Shown here one piece after another: positions 8,689-18,102 of a stretch of 52,656 nt of DNA. The DNA is from Bacillota bacterium (GTDB taxonomy: Bacteria > Bacillota > Clostridia > Tissierellales > MES13), in assembly GCA_009711765.1 (NCBI GenBank), contig VEND01000008.1, positions 1 through 52,656 of the forward strand, given 5' to 3'. The number at the start of each line of letters is the position of its first letter. Position 1 is the first letter of the stretch. The notes below the pieces were generated by a model. The model made no database searches. It was not told where the DNA came from and was given only the letters and a program-made list of their open reading frames with translations. The translations under genes were made by a program, and so were the position numbers.

Positions 8689-9702
8689 TTATAGTATATA
8701 TTTATTGTTTCTCACTCTATCAAAAACATCTACCCCTAATTGAAGAAGAACATCAATTACATCCATGTAACACCAATTTTCAACTAATTTGTCTCCTTCT
8801 CTTCTATATAAATCTGCATCACGCATGACTATACGTTTACCTGTTGCTGGAAGTCCTAACCAGCCATTCCCGGTATGTGTTGCTGTGAAACCTTTCCATT
8901 CAATTAAAGTACCATATTCCCCTTCCGCAAAATATATTCTAAATTCATTATCTACATTATTTCTGTCTGGAACTGCTTTTAAAAATGGTTTTTGATGATA
9001 CTTTTCAAATCCTTTAATTCCTCTGGTTGTTCCTATACCACAAGGGCCATACCACATAAAATCTTCACTAAAGTATTTTTCTAATCCCATATTCCCTATT
9101 CCTACTTCTTCAAAAGTAAGTAATCCTTTATAAATCATATCATATATAATTTGGAAGGTTTTTTTGGTTTCTTCTTCGTCACATTCTCTCATTATTACTC
9201 CATCATTAGTAGCAGGTCCTGGTATTATTACCTCGGGTGCTAATGATGGAACAAATCTAAGTCCTGCTTGACGCATCAAGTCTAATATGTCTAATATGGT
9301 ATATGTTTCTTTTATTTTTTTATCTACTATTCTATTAAATTCTATATATGTTATCCACACAACACCTTTAGAAGCAGGTATATCTAACCAATCATTTTTA
9401 AAAGTTCCTACATAATGACCAGATGTTACAACCCACTCTTGATCCTTTGCAAAGTGATTATTACCTGCTAAATGCATAAATGAATTTTTTTGTAAATCTG
9501 GAAAAGCTTTTAAAAAAGGCTTCCAAAATGTATTTAATAATTCTTCTCTTCCAGTTAAAGTATTTAAAGGTTGAGGACCATTCCAACATAAATCATCATG
9601 ATAATATTCATTAATTATACTTTCAATTGTATCTACGGAAGCACCATATACTTTATCATTAAAATTTTTGACAATTTTTTTATTTTCTAATTTTATACTC
9701 AT
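8689..9702 (-). CDS. tandem SnoaL-like (NTF2-fold) protein
   Basis: A 337-residue protein made of two SnoaL/NTF2-like domains. The first covers about residues 10-145 (YYHDDLCWNGPQPLNTLTGR ... WLDIPASKGVV) and the second about 170-330 (YFSEDFMWYGPCGIGTTRG ... GWLGLPATGKRI). Each half has the 'W.GP..' and 'G.W...PA.GK' landmarks. SnoaL proteins act as cyclases, hydratases or isomerases on small carbonyl compounds, but this duplicated form has no function I can name. A GGGG ribosome site precedes the ATG. It is the last gene of the operon after the symporter. Diverged relatives lie at 24423-25436 and 42218-43483. Confidence 0.8.
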   Translation of the reverse strand: MSIKLENKKIVKNFNDKVYGASVDTIESIINEYYHDDLCWNGPQPLNTLTGREELLNTFWKPFLKAFPDLQKNSFMHLAGNNHFAKDQEWVVTSGHYVGTFKNDWLDIPASKGVVWITYIEFNRIVDKKIKETYTILDILDLMRQAGLRFVPSLAPEVIIPGPATNDGVIMRECDEEETKKTFQIIYDMIYKGLLTFEEVGIGNMGLEKYFSEDFMWYGPCGIGTTRGIKGFEKYHQKPFLKAVPDRNNVDNEFRIYFAEGEYGTLIEWKGFTATHTGNGWLGLPATGKRIVMRDADLYRREGDKLVENWCYMDVIDVLLQLGVDVFDRVRNNKYIL

Positions 9703-9879
9703 ATTTTTTCCCCTTTCAGTTTATATTAAAACATATGTTTCATCCAAAGCTTAAACCAGTTTCCAACACTTTTTCATGGTACAATTTTACTGAATTTATT
9801 GAATAGTTATGAAGAAGATTATTAGAAACTAGTTTATACTCTAATTAATACTGTATATTAAATCAATTAACCTATTATT

Positions 9880-11469
9880 TTATATTTGCAACAATAGAAG
9901 TACTATACATTGAGTTGCAAATATACCAAGAATGATCCAACCATATTTATCCATTACAAGTGGCGCTACTTTTACCCCCTCATCATCAGTAGTATCTCCA
10001 AGGGCTTCTTTTACTCCCATAACAGTATACTGTCTGTTTTTATCACTTTCATCTTTAAATGGCAAACTACATATATAAGAGAATATAATACAGTAAGTTG
10101 CACCCATGAAGTAATTCCATAACCAGTGCATTGGCATGTATTTTTGAGTTAAAAAAGTAGCACCTCCAGCTAAAAGCGTACCAATAAATGCACCATTATC
10201 ATTAACTCTTGGAATAAACATACATACTAGCATAATACCTGTGATAAGAGCTCCAAAGGGAGAAAGATATCCTGCTATTGTATCTAGTATTGATTTTGTA
10301 TTATCGCTGAGACCAACATAAACAAAACAAATGATTACAATACCAAATAATATTGAAAACATAATTGTTTTTGATAAAGGCGTATCTTCTTTTTTACTTA
10401 TGTATGGTTCATAAATATCCTTAGTGAAGACTGCTGTTAAAGAGTTAAGAATAGAATCCACACTTGACATTGCAGCAGCAAAAGTAGCAGCTAATAATAT
10501 ACCTAAAAGACCAATAGGTACGTAGTTAAGTAAGAAATCAGTCATAATAAGATTTGAGTTTGAAAAATCAAGCGTATTATCATTTGACTGATAGAATACA
10601 AATAAAACAACACCAAGGAACATACAAGCCCAATAAATAAATTGCATTGAAATCGAACTCATAACACCACCTTTTTTAATGTTCTTAACATTCTTCGCCG
10701 TTAAGTATCTTTGAACCTGACCCTGATCAAATCCAAAATATCCACTCCACATGAAAAATCCACCAAAACCTACACACCAAACATTCAGACTATCTTTGTT
10801 AAATAGCCAGTCAAACGAAACTAGTTTATCAGATTCTTTAGCTAAACTCATTAATTCTCCAAAGTTCATAGGTAGCTCTGCTGTAGCATAAATTATAGCA
10901 AAAACCAATCCAGCAAATAAAACACTAGCTTGTATAGCATCTGTCCAAACTACAGCTTTGATTCCACCAAGAGCAGTATATATAATAGCAAAAATAACTA
11001 TTATAGGTACCCATTGTTCAAATGTAAGACCAGTAATTCTACTTAATACTAAAGCTGGTGTATAAACAAATCCCCCCATAAGTATAAGCGATTGACATAA
11101 CCATATAATAACATTAAGAATTCTTGACTTAGTTCCTAGTCTACGGTTTATGTACTCATAAATTGTGGTAACATTAGCATTATATAAAACCGGTAGTACG
11201 GTATAAGTAACAAATAATATAGCAAGCGGTACGGTAATATTAACCATAGCTGCAAGGATCCCATCATTATACCCCCAACCAGGACCACCAATAAATGAGT
11301 TGGCACTTATCATAGTAACACCAACAGATAAACCAATTGCATACCAAGGTAAAGTTCTACCTGCTACAAAGTAATCATCTGAATTTTTATTAGACTTCCC
11401 TAAAGCATAACCTAAATACATAATACCTACCATATAAACAACAAGAATAATAACATCTAAAGTTTCCAT
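9880..11469 (-). CDS. sodium:solute symporter (SSS family)
   Basis: A 529-residue secondary transporter with about 13 hydrophobic helices. TM1 and TM2 contain ANSFIGGPGWGYNDG, corresponding to the Na+-binding region of the SSS family, and residues near 320-345 read AAAMSSVDSILNSLTAVFTK, the conserved TM8 signature. It imports an organic solute with Na+. A GGGGGAG ribosome site is present. It sits between two M19 dipeptidase-family genes and the SnoaL gene, so it probably brings in their substrate. It is a paralogue of the symporter at 38092-39693 and of the remnant at 43867-44402. Substrate is unknown. Confidence 0.92.
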   Translation of the reverse strand: METLDVIILVVYMVGIMYLGYALGKSNKNSDDYFVAGRTLPWYAIGLSVGVTMISANSFIGGPGWGYNDGILAAMVNITVPLAILFVTYTVLPVLYNANVTTIYEYINRRLGTKSRILNVIIWLCQSLILMGGFVYTPALVLSRITGLTFEQWVPIIVIFAIIYTALGGIKAVVWTDAIQASVLFAGLVFAIIYATAELPMNFGELMSLAKESDKLVSFDWLFNKDSLNVWCVGFGGFFMWSGYFGFDQGQVQRYLTAKNVKNIKKGGVMSSISMQFIYWACMFLGVVLFVFYQSNDNTLDFSNSNLIMTDFLLNYVPIGLLGILLAATFAAAMSSVDSILNSLTAVFTKDIYEPYISKKEDTPLSKTIMFSILFGIVIICFVYVGLSDNTKSILDTIAGYLSPFGALITGIMLVCMFIPRVNDNGAFIGTLLAGGATFLTQKYMPMHWLWNYFMGATYCIIFSYICSLPFKDESDKNRQYTVMGVKEALGDTTDDEGVKVAPLVMDKYGWIILGIFATQCIVLLLLQI

Positions 11470-11616
11470 ATAACTCCCCCTCTTTTTTTGATTGAATTTT
11501 AAGTAAAATTAATGTCCAAAAAGAATATTTTAAAATAGTATCACACTATATGCACACCCCCTTTTGAAATTAAGCTCTACGCTTTAGATCCCCCCCATAA
11601 TTTTATATATTTAAAA

Positions 11617-12783
11617 TTACTTTAATATCTGTTTATATACACGAATCAAGTTATCTCCCAATATTTTTTTGCAGTTGTTTTTTGTATATCCATAATCTAA
11701 AAGAGCATCTACAATTTGATAAAAGCTTTCATGAGAGCTTGGCCCTTCAATAAAATCATTTTTTCTAATTCCATACCAAATTCCATCAATCCAGCCAGGA
11801 TATTTTTCGCTCTGTACCGGCGTAAGTCTATCAGTTTCACAATAATCAGGCCCTAAATTAGCAAACCCTCTTAGAACTTCTCTATTCTTCGGGGTCTTAT
11901 ATGCACAATAATCTGGGCCAAGTGCAATATGGTCAATACCTGCTATATTTATAATATGGTCAATGTGTTTTAAAAGGTCTTTAACATCAGGAGCTTTCTT
12001 GTCTCCATTTACAAGCTCAGCCCAAAAGCTTACAGCAATTACTCCTCCTTTTTCAGCTATTGCTTTTATCCTATCATCACTTATATTACGAGGATGGTCA
12101 CAGATTGCTTTTGCACAGCTATGAGAATCTATTACAGGATTCTTTGTTTCTTCAATCAAGTTAAAAAAACCATAATCTGAAAGTTGTGCTGTATCAAGAA
12201 CAATACCAAGTCTATCTGCTTCTTTAACAATTTTCTTTCCGAACCCTGTCAATTTACCCTTTGTTCTTGTTTGGGCTACACCATCACCTAATCTATTTCT
12301 ACTGTTTCCTGTTAACTGCAAGCCTCTAAGTCCCAATCTATATAATGAACGTAAACTTGAAAGTAAATTCAAATTTGGTTTCCCTTCTAATGGTCTTCCT
12401 CCAGATAAAGTAGCAAGAATTGCTATCTTGTCATTTTTTATAGCATATTCAATATCCGACGCCCTTCGACAAAGGACAAATGAATTACACCCTGCTTCAA
12501 ATTCTGAATTCAACACATCTAATTTTTTATGTGCATCCCAAAAACGCAATTTATCTGTCGCACTATACATAACCTGTGCTACATGATCTCCCCCAACTGA
12601 CATGTTTACTATATTAACACCTTGTTTTTTAAGAATAGGTTTATAAATGTTGTCAAAAACATGAATCTCACCGGATATAGCTTTTTCTTCGTTCTTTAAA
12701 AATTCATAAATGTATTCATCAAGTATTTCTTGATGACTATCCACAATAACAAAATCATTGCTTTTATTTTCATAATTTTGCAT
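11617..12783 (-). CDS. membrane dipeptidase-family (M19) hydrolase
   Basis: A 388-residue peptidase M19/renal dipeptidase-like amidohydrolase (TIM barrel). The N-terminal metal motif reads VDSHQEI, an HxE variant of the usual HxD. Later landmarks are LEGKPNLN (bridging Glu), VIDSHSCAKAICDHPRNISD (metal His) and HIALGPDYC, in place of the usual GSDFDG. These identify the family, but the variations argue against assuming a classic Xaa-Xaa dipeptidase. It follows a paralogue by 13 bp and precedes the symporter, in one operon. No signal peptide is seen, so it is cytoplasmic. Confidence 0.88.
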   Translation of the reverse strand: MQNYENKSNDFVIVDSHQEILDEYIYEFLKNEEKAISGEIHVFDNIYKPILKKQGVNIVNMSVGGDHVAQVMYSATDKLRFWDAHKKLDVLNSEFEAGCNSFVLCRRASDIEYAIKNDKIAILATLSGGRPLEGKPNLNLLSSLRSLYRLGLRGLQLTGNSRNRLGDGVAQTRTKGKLTGFGKKIVKEADRLGIVLDTAQLSDYGFFNLIEETKNPVIDSHSCAKAICDHPRNISDDRIKAIAEKGGVIAVSFWAELVNGDKKAPDVKDLLKHIDHIINIAGIDHIALGPDYCAYKTPKNREVLRGFANLGPDYCETDRLTPVQSEKYPGWIDGIWYGIRKNDFIEGPSSHESFYQIVDALLDYGYTKNNCKKILGDNLIRVYKQILK

Positions 12784-12796
12784 TAGTAATCACTCC

Positions 12797-13924
12797 TTAG
12801 CCAATAGTTTCTTTAAATACACGCATAAGATTTTCGCCTAAAATACCTTTTATATCCTTATCTGAGTACCCACGTTTAACCAAATAATCAGCAATAACAT
12901 AAGCTTCTGAAAGGTTATTTGGATCATCAAGCATGTGATCGCCCTTTGGAATTCCTGTATAAAAGCCTTCAATTGATCCTGGAAAAGGACACATTGCACG
13001 ATGAACATTGTGTATTAGATCAAAATTATCAAAATCAAGTCCAATCCCTACATGTTCTGGTCCTATTAGTGAAGAAATGTGATCTATATGATCTATTACA
13101 TCATCAAAAGTAACTATCTCGCCTGTTTCTTGAGATTTATATTTTATTTCAGTTTTAACCATTTCAAGTCCAATAACTCCACCATTTTTTCCTATAGCTC
13201 TTATTTTTTCATCACTTAAATTATTAGGATTGTTGCAAACTTTCTGAGTTCCTATATGCGATACAATAACTGGTTTACTAGAAACTTCTAAGCAATCAAA
13301 AAAGCTTCTATCGTTCATATGTGTTAGATCTATAAGCATGCCTAGTCGATTCATTTCTTCTATTGCTTTTACCCCAAAGGTGGTAAGACCTGCATCAGCA
13401 ACCATTTCCCCCATTCCATCAGCAAAAGCAGTACGAGCAGCACCACAGATACAATTAACACGCAAACCCAACTCATAAAAAGTACGTAACATTACAAGAC
13501 TTTCTTCTCCAAAACGTCCTTCCAAAGCTCTCGAACCTTCAAAAGCAAGAAGAATACCAATTTTATTTTCTGCCATTGTATTTTCTATTTCTTTGGTATT
13601 AGTGCATATTTTAAAAGTATTGCTGATCTTTTCTTCACGACGAAGCATATCTAACTGTTCAAAACAACCAAACTCTAAATCATCAGTTAAATTACAAAGA
13701 CACGGAGAATTTGCGCCTATACTAGTTGCAATTACATTAATTTTACCTTTCCTTAACTTAGGAGCATAATGGGTATCAAAAATATTATTCTCTCCTAAAG
13801 CCTCTCTAATAGCAAATTCAAACATCATATGATTGTGTATGTCTATAAAAGTACTTTCTTCATTAAGTTTTTTTGCTCTCTCACTTATTTCATTCCAATT
13901 TTTCTTAGAAGAATATTTTGCCAT
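12797..13924 (-). CDS. membrane dipeptidase-family (M19) hydrolase
   Basis: A second M19 protein (375 residues) and first gene of the leftward operon. Its metal motif is FIDIHNHM, an HxH form closer to generic amidohydrolases; AFEGSRALEGR supplies the bridging Glu, VSHIGTQKVCNNPNNLSDE a metal His, and HVGIGLDFD the late Asp. It shares overall layout with its neighbour but is clearly diverged, so the two probably act on different substrates or form a hetero-oligomer. AGGAGG precedes the ATG. The promoter region upstream holds two LacI-type palindromes and a CRE-like site. Confidence 0.88.
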   Translation of the reverse strand: MAKYSSKKNWNEISERAKKLNEESTFIDIHNHMMFEFAIREALGENNIFDTHYAPKLRKGKINVIATSIGANSPCLCNLTDDLEFGCFEQLDMLRREEKISNTFKICTNTKEIENTMAENKIGILLAFEGSRALEGRFGEESLVMLRTFYELGLRVNCICGAARTAFADGMGEMVADAGLTTFGVKAIEEMNRLGMLIDLTHMNDRSFFDCLEVSSKPVIVSHIGTQKVCNNPNNLSDEKIRAIGKNGGVIGLEMVKTEIKYKSQETGEIVTFDDVIDHIDHISSLIGPEHVGIGLDFDNFDLIHNVHRAMCPFPGSIEGFYTGIPKGDHMLDDPNNLSEAYVIADYLVKRGYSDKDIKGILGENLMRVFKETIG

Positions 13925-14064
13925 AATTTCTGCCTCCTATAATTTTTTCTTTAACAAAACTACAAAACAATATATTTTTCTTATTATATTTATAAAAGGT
14001 TTTTATTTAAATTATCTAAAATCATTGCATATACAAATATCGTTCTTAATTTTATTTAGTTGTA

Positions 14065-14080
14065 ATAAAAACGTTTTCAT
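14065..14080 (-). promoter_or_regulatory. candidate catabolite-responsive element (cre)
   Basis: On the minus strand the site reads ATGAAAACGTTTTTAT, close to the CcpA consensus TGNAANCGNWWNCA. It lies 140 bp upstream of the M19 operon start. The same core, AAAACGTTTT, recurs near the symporter and dctP promoters. Confidence 0.45.
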
Positions 14081-14235
14081 TTACTGTTCAATTTATTAAT
14101 AATATGAAACTTGATCTATTGTAATTTATTTAACATAATTATTTAATAATATAGTTACTAACTTAATGAATACGCCGAAAAAATATCTAAATATTTAAAC
14201 TCTTTATTTAATAGAGATTAGTTACTTAGGTTATA

Positions 14236-14249
14236 TGATAGCGCAATCA
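14236..14249. promoter_or_regulatory. candidate LacI-family operator, proximal
   Basis: TGATAGCGCAATCA differs by one base from the perfect palindrome at 14398-14411. The central GCGC-type symmetry and length are typical for LacI/GalR proteins. It is about 310 bp upstream of the M19 operon start. Confidence 0.55.
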
Positions 14250-14397
14250 TTTTGGATAATACAATAGTTCTAGTGAGATCATATAGTAATGGATCTTTGA
14301 TAATATATTCTAGATATTGATATGACCATTTTTCGACTAAGTTTTTTTATTTATATAATGAACAATAATAAACAATAATGATAAAATACATAACTCA

Positions 14398-14411
14398 TGA
14401 TTGCGCAATCA
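14398..14411. promoter_or_regulatory. candidate LacI-family operator, distal
   Basis: TGATTGCGCAATCA is a perfect 14-bp palindrome of LacI type. Start-to-start it lies 162 bp from the proximal site, a distance that allows looping. The LacI gene at 6896 is the obvious candidate binder. Confidence 0.6.
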
Positions 14412-14899
14412 ATGATTGTAACTAGATTACCATAATTCACGCTATATGTCAATATTTTCTCACTTTTTAGAGTTTTCTGAAAATACTGAATCCTAATTCC
14501 CAAACCCCGGTTATACAAAGGCTAAAGTATGAATATTTTCATATCAAAACTTGTAATTTTCAATATTGTTAATGCCCATCAATTAATGCATAATAATAAA
14601 ACTCTAGTATAGTTTCTTCTGTATTACAAAATGGTATCAAAATGTAGTCTTACTCCTTCATCTGTTTTAGATATTTCTTTTTATAAGTTCTAGCTTGTAT
14701 GTTCCATATATCAACTGACTTTTAAAGTTTCGCAATGTTTTTGAAGATAAAGCGAAATACACCTACTCTCCTTCCATCAATTCCATGCCTTTACTCTTTT
14801 ATATGCTTCATAAAATTTCCTTTGGCTCCTTCCTAAAACACTTATATCTATTTTAGTACTACAACCTCGGATGACTTCTCATGATAAATCTTTATTTCT
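14412..14899. other. gap, probably decayed intron or spacer
   Basis: No gene is seen on either strand; all frames are broken by frequent stops. The right half (about 14650-14899) may be the degraded continuation of the group II intron remnant that begins at 15190. The left half shows nothing I can name. Confidence 0.4.
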
Positions 14900-15190
14900 A
14901 CCATGTTTTAAAATGCATCTCCACATATCCATGAGACCTCCCCAGGTAAAAACACAGTCTTTCATTCCATATATCCACCACATTTACAATAATATTTTCG
15001 GATGATACGGACTTTATTTTGTTTAGCAAACTCACAACTATATTCAACCTCAAATGTAATTTGTGTACCTCAAAGAAGAATTTTGCTGACGAATTTCTTT
15101 AGATCCCATGACACCTTTTCTTAGGCTAACACCTAAATCACCTTCGGTGTTTGAGACTTTCCCCCTATAGACTGTGCCCATACTAGGCAC
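14900..15190 (-). mobile_element. group II intron remnant, 5' end
   Basis: Read on the minus strand from 15190, the sequence begins GTGCCTAGTATGGGCACAGT and continues CTATAGGGGGAAAGTC. It closely follows the 5' domain I of a common bacterial group II intron family (GTGCG start, 'ATGGGTGCAGTCTATAGGGTGAGAGTC'). A later segment, TTACCTGGGGAGGTCTCATG, resembles the stretch that precedes the intron-encoded protein. No reverse transcriptase frame survives and no 3' end is found downstream, so this is a dead fragment. It lies next to a broken methyltransferase gene. A 3' end of what looks like the same family lies at 23848-24005. Confidence 0.65.
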
Positions 15191-15222
15191 AAAAAAAATA
15201 ATAGATTTTATTGTCATAAACT

Positions 15223-15268
15223 ATCCCCTAAAGAGTAAACAATTTTAAAAATTTGCTCTTTAAGGGAT
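15223..15268. repeat. long imperfect inverted repeat
   Basis: ATCCCCTAAAGAG (15223 onward) is mirrored by CTCTTTAAGGGAT (to 15268) around an AT-rich centre that itself pairs partly. It lies between the group II intron 5' end and the broken methyltransferase gene and lacks a clear T run, so it may be a mobile-element end rather than a terminator. Confidence 0.45.
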
Positions 15269-15308
15269 TACTTTAGAATCTTACATCTTATATCTTACAT
15301 TCTTTCCA

Positions 15309-16075
15309 TTATTTGCCTGCTTCCATGAAAGCATCAATATTTTCTAAAGGTGTTTCTACTGCTATATCGCATCCAGTACTTAAAATAAAATTCTCAGCAT
15401 CTTTCATCTCTTCTAATAACCTTCTAGTATCCTTTTTAACTTCTCCAACAGTTCCTTGTAACATTACTTTAACTGGGTCAATATTTCCTATTAAACTTAT
15501 ACCTTTAGGTATCTCTTTTTTAAGTTCTTTAAAATTCATTGGTGTATCTAAACTAAGTCTCACAGTCCCTGTTTCACACATACCTTTTACTAAATGCTTA
15601 GTATCTCCACAAATGTGTAAAACAAGAGGTTTATTATCTATTTTTTTAAGTATTTCTTCAGCATTAAATTGTGCATTAGCATATTCACTTATTACCTCTA
15701 CACTAAATTCAAGCATCTTTTTTACCAAGTCAGGGTTTTCTATTGTTGCCATCAAAGCTTTAGATACTCCCATTAATTCTCCTACTAAAGTTATAGGTCC
15801 TATAACGTATCCATATTTTTTTATTTCGTCTGGAAGTTCTTTATTCATCTTATCTATAACATCAACGAAAACTTTCATCCTTCCATCTACGCCACTCCAT
15901 TTTTTTTAATTTCATTAAAACTCTCTAAATCACTAACAGGATGCTTAATAACATACGGATTCCCATTTTCTGGGGAGTCAATATCTAAACCTAATACATC
16001 TGCTTCTACTGTTAAATGCATAAATGGTAGGATAACATCTGGTTTAAATCTATCATATATAGCTACATACTATGT
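15309..16075 (-). pseudogene. broken UroD-family (MtaA/CmuA-like) methyltransferase
   Basis: The C-terminal half (15309 to about 15890) is open and keeps VLHICGDTKHLVKGMC and LSTGCDIAVETP, the His/Cys zinc ligands of corrinoid methyltransferases such as MtaA. Upstream the reading continues in another frame ([20 protein letters not shown], about 15960-16040) but is cut off by a stop after IKKNGVA at about 15891. The first 60 or so residues expected from the paralogue at 16222 are missing altogether. A 5' truncation plus a frameshift makes this a pseudogene. It follows the intact paralogue in the same direction. Confidence 0.8.
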
Positions 16076-16221
16076 TTTTTTACAAGAAATTTATACTAAT
16101 CTATATTTTCAATATATATAACTAGCACTGTAACTATAACAATATGAAAATTATGATGCAATAAATTAATAAAAATTTTTACATTTCATGAATACGTTTG
16201 CTCTATATTTCTAAATAAATA

Positions 16222-17265
16222 TTAAATTTTGTAATCATCTGCTGCTTTAAACATAGCTTTTAAATTTTCAATCGGAACTTGATTAATTGAACCACCCGCA
16301 GCAAGTACACATCTATTATTACCTCCAAATGATTTAAGTACTTCTATACATTTATCATAAGTTTCCTCAGCAGTCCATTTTTGTAACTCAAGAGGACTTA
16401 ATCCACCTAATAGTGTTACTTTACCTTTAGTTAATTCTAAAGCATCTTTAGGATCAATTGAAGGTAGATATTGCCATGCTACCATTCCTGAATCAGCTAT
16501 TGCAGGTGCTACGTGACGAGCTGTAGAGTCGTTATGTAACCATCTTTGTGTATTAGGAAATTCTTTAAATATTTGTTCATATCTAGGTAAAACAAATTCT
16601 CTATATGCAGATTCACTAAGAAATGCAGAAAGGTCATCTGCTACTAATATGTGATGCAGTGAACCTAAAATTTCTTCTTGAGCACGCATAAATCTTATTT
16701 GGGTTTCTACAACCACATCTAGTATTTTGTTAACTAAATCAGGTTCTGCAATAGTATCTGCGCAGAAGTCACTAATACCTCTGAGGTTTGCACCTACTGT
16801 AAAAGGTCCCATTATCGGATGAGGATTAATTTTATATCCTTCAGGACAATTATCTACCATATATTGTAATGTTTCAAGAGCTTGTCTCATGTAATTATCT
16901 CCGTATGGATCTCCTGGTTCTAACCAATCTAAATCATCTACATCATCTGCATCTGCAATCTTAGGATTAGGGTGAACAGAAATAAATCCATGATCGTCAA
17001 ATTTAACTATTCCGCCAAGACCACTTGATTCTGCAACTGAACCCATATCTGGAAGTGGATTTCCTATTCCCTCTAATTTTTCTAATGCTTCGATTTGACA
17101 TTTAAGTGTTACTTCAGGTTTATGAAAATAATCATCTAAGTTAACTCCTGTAACTGCTTGAAAGAACGGAAATGTGTAGAAATTAAATACTGCATGTCCA
17201 TCAGATTTTTCTCCTGCAATACTTTGTTTTAAACGTCTGAAATTTCTTTCTTTTAAAGTTGACAT
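16222..17265 (-). CDS. UroD-family corrinoid methyltransferase-like protein
   Basis: A 347-residue uroporphyrinogen decarboxylase-superfamily protein. In a heme gene the family would be HemE, but the corrinoid-protein neighbourhood points to a methyltransferase. INPHPIMGPFTVGANLRGI marks the barrel entry. At the site where MtaA-type enzymes carry HxC and GC, it has RWLHNDSTARHV and VLAAGGSINQVP, so the zinc cysteines are absent. That suggests a substrate-specific (first) methyltransferase or another reaction, not the thiol-methylating type. AGGTGG precedes the ATG. It is divergent from the DUF2284/AraC pair. Confidence 0.82.
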   Translation of the reverse strand: MSTLKERNFRRLKQSIAGEKSDGHAVFNFYTFPFFQAVTGVNLDDYFHKPEVTLKCQIEALEKLEGIGNPLPDMGSVAESSGLGGIVKFDDHGFISVHPNPKIADADDVDDLDWLEPGDPYGDNYMRQALETLQYMVDNCPEGYKINPHPIMGPFTVGANLRGISDFCADTIAEPDLVNKILDVVVETQIRFMRAQEEILGSLHHILVADDLSAFLSESAYREFVLPRYEQIFKEFPNTQRWLHNDSTARHVAPAIADSGMVAWQYLPSIDPKDALELTKGKVTLLGGLSPLELQKWTAEETYDKCIEVLKSFGGNNRCVLAAGGSINQVPIENLKAMFKAADDYKI

Positions 17266-17520
17266 AAATAAACCACCTTTTTTTAAAATTTTCTAACTAT
17301 TAATATCTGTGTGTTCATTCTATCATAAGATAGTTTCTTAATCTATATCTAAAATATGCACATCATATATGATTTTTGCTCCAATTATTATGAATATTAT
17401 TCGGCAATTACAATGATAAACAAATTTAAATATATGTTTTTTGTCTCTTGATTTCTTTACAATTTATTAGTCTTATTATATAATATTTACAAATAAATAG
17501 AGTAGTTAAGAGGTTTTATT

Positions 17521-18090
17521 ATGGACAAAAACCAAGAAAAAATAATTAAACAATTAAAAAATTTAGCAATAAAAAATAAAGCTAGTTACGTATCCCTTAT
17601 TAAAGTTAAAGATGTTAAATTTAGTAAAGAATTTAGAAATATCTGTGAAACTAAAGTTTGTGGTGCCTATGGGACTAACTGGATGTGTCCTCCTTATATA
17701 GGAGATATTCACAAACTTATAAAAGAAGCTAAAAGCTTTGAAGATGGTTTAGTTATTCAAACTATTACTCAACTCGAAGATTCTTTTGATATTGAAAAAA
17801 TGCTTAATGCAGGTAAGTTTATTAATAATTTAGCCCGCAAACTAAAAAAATCTCACAATATAAAAAAACTTGGTAAAACATTAATTCTTGGTAGTGGTGC
17901 TTGTGGTTACTGTGAAAAATGTTCTGTTATAAAAAATGCCCCTTGTCCATTTCCAAATATGGCTATTTCATCTATTGAAGCATATGGAATAGATGCTTTA
18001 AGTTTAGCTAAAGCTGGAAGCTTAAATTATATTAATGGTCAAAATACGGTTACGTATTATAGTTTTATTTTATTTAATCAAATAAAATAA
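17521..18090 (+). CDS. DUF2284 Cys-rich metal-binding protein
   Basis: A 189-residue protein matching the DUF2284 'predicted metal-binding' family. Cys clusters are ICETKVCGAYGTNWMCPPYI (residues about 40-60) and GSGACGYCEKCSVIKNAPCP (about 123-142), suited to an Fe-S or other metal centre. The family often accompanies corrinoid methyltransferase genes; its biochemical role is not established. AAGAGG precedes the ATG. The AraC gene begins 12 bp downstream, so they are co-transcribed, divergently from the methyltransferase at 16222. Confidence 0.85.
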   Translation: MDKNQEKIIKQLKNLAIKNKASYVSLIKVKDVKFSKEFRNICETKVCGAYGTNWMCPPYIGDIHKLIKEAKSFEDGLVIQTITQLEDSFDIEKMLNAGKFINNLARKLKKSHNIKKLGKTLILGSGACGYCEKCSVIKNAPCPFPNMAISSIEAYGIDALSLAKAGSLNYINGQNTVTYYSFILFNQIK

Positions 18091-18102
18091 ATAGGAGGAA
18101 AT

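Noticed and set aside
14881..15120. Minus-strand frame with a CKCGG motif that looks like a zinc-ribbon transposase
   Set aside because: The same bases fit the conserved domain I and pre-ORF sequence of a group II intron much better, and the frame is full of stops, so the protein reading is coincidental.
15313..15909. Long plus-strand frame opposite the broken methyltransferase
   Set aside because: It is antisense to a sequence with clear family motifs, is Ser/Ile-rich as shadow frames are, and has no ribosome site.
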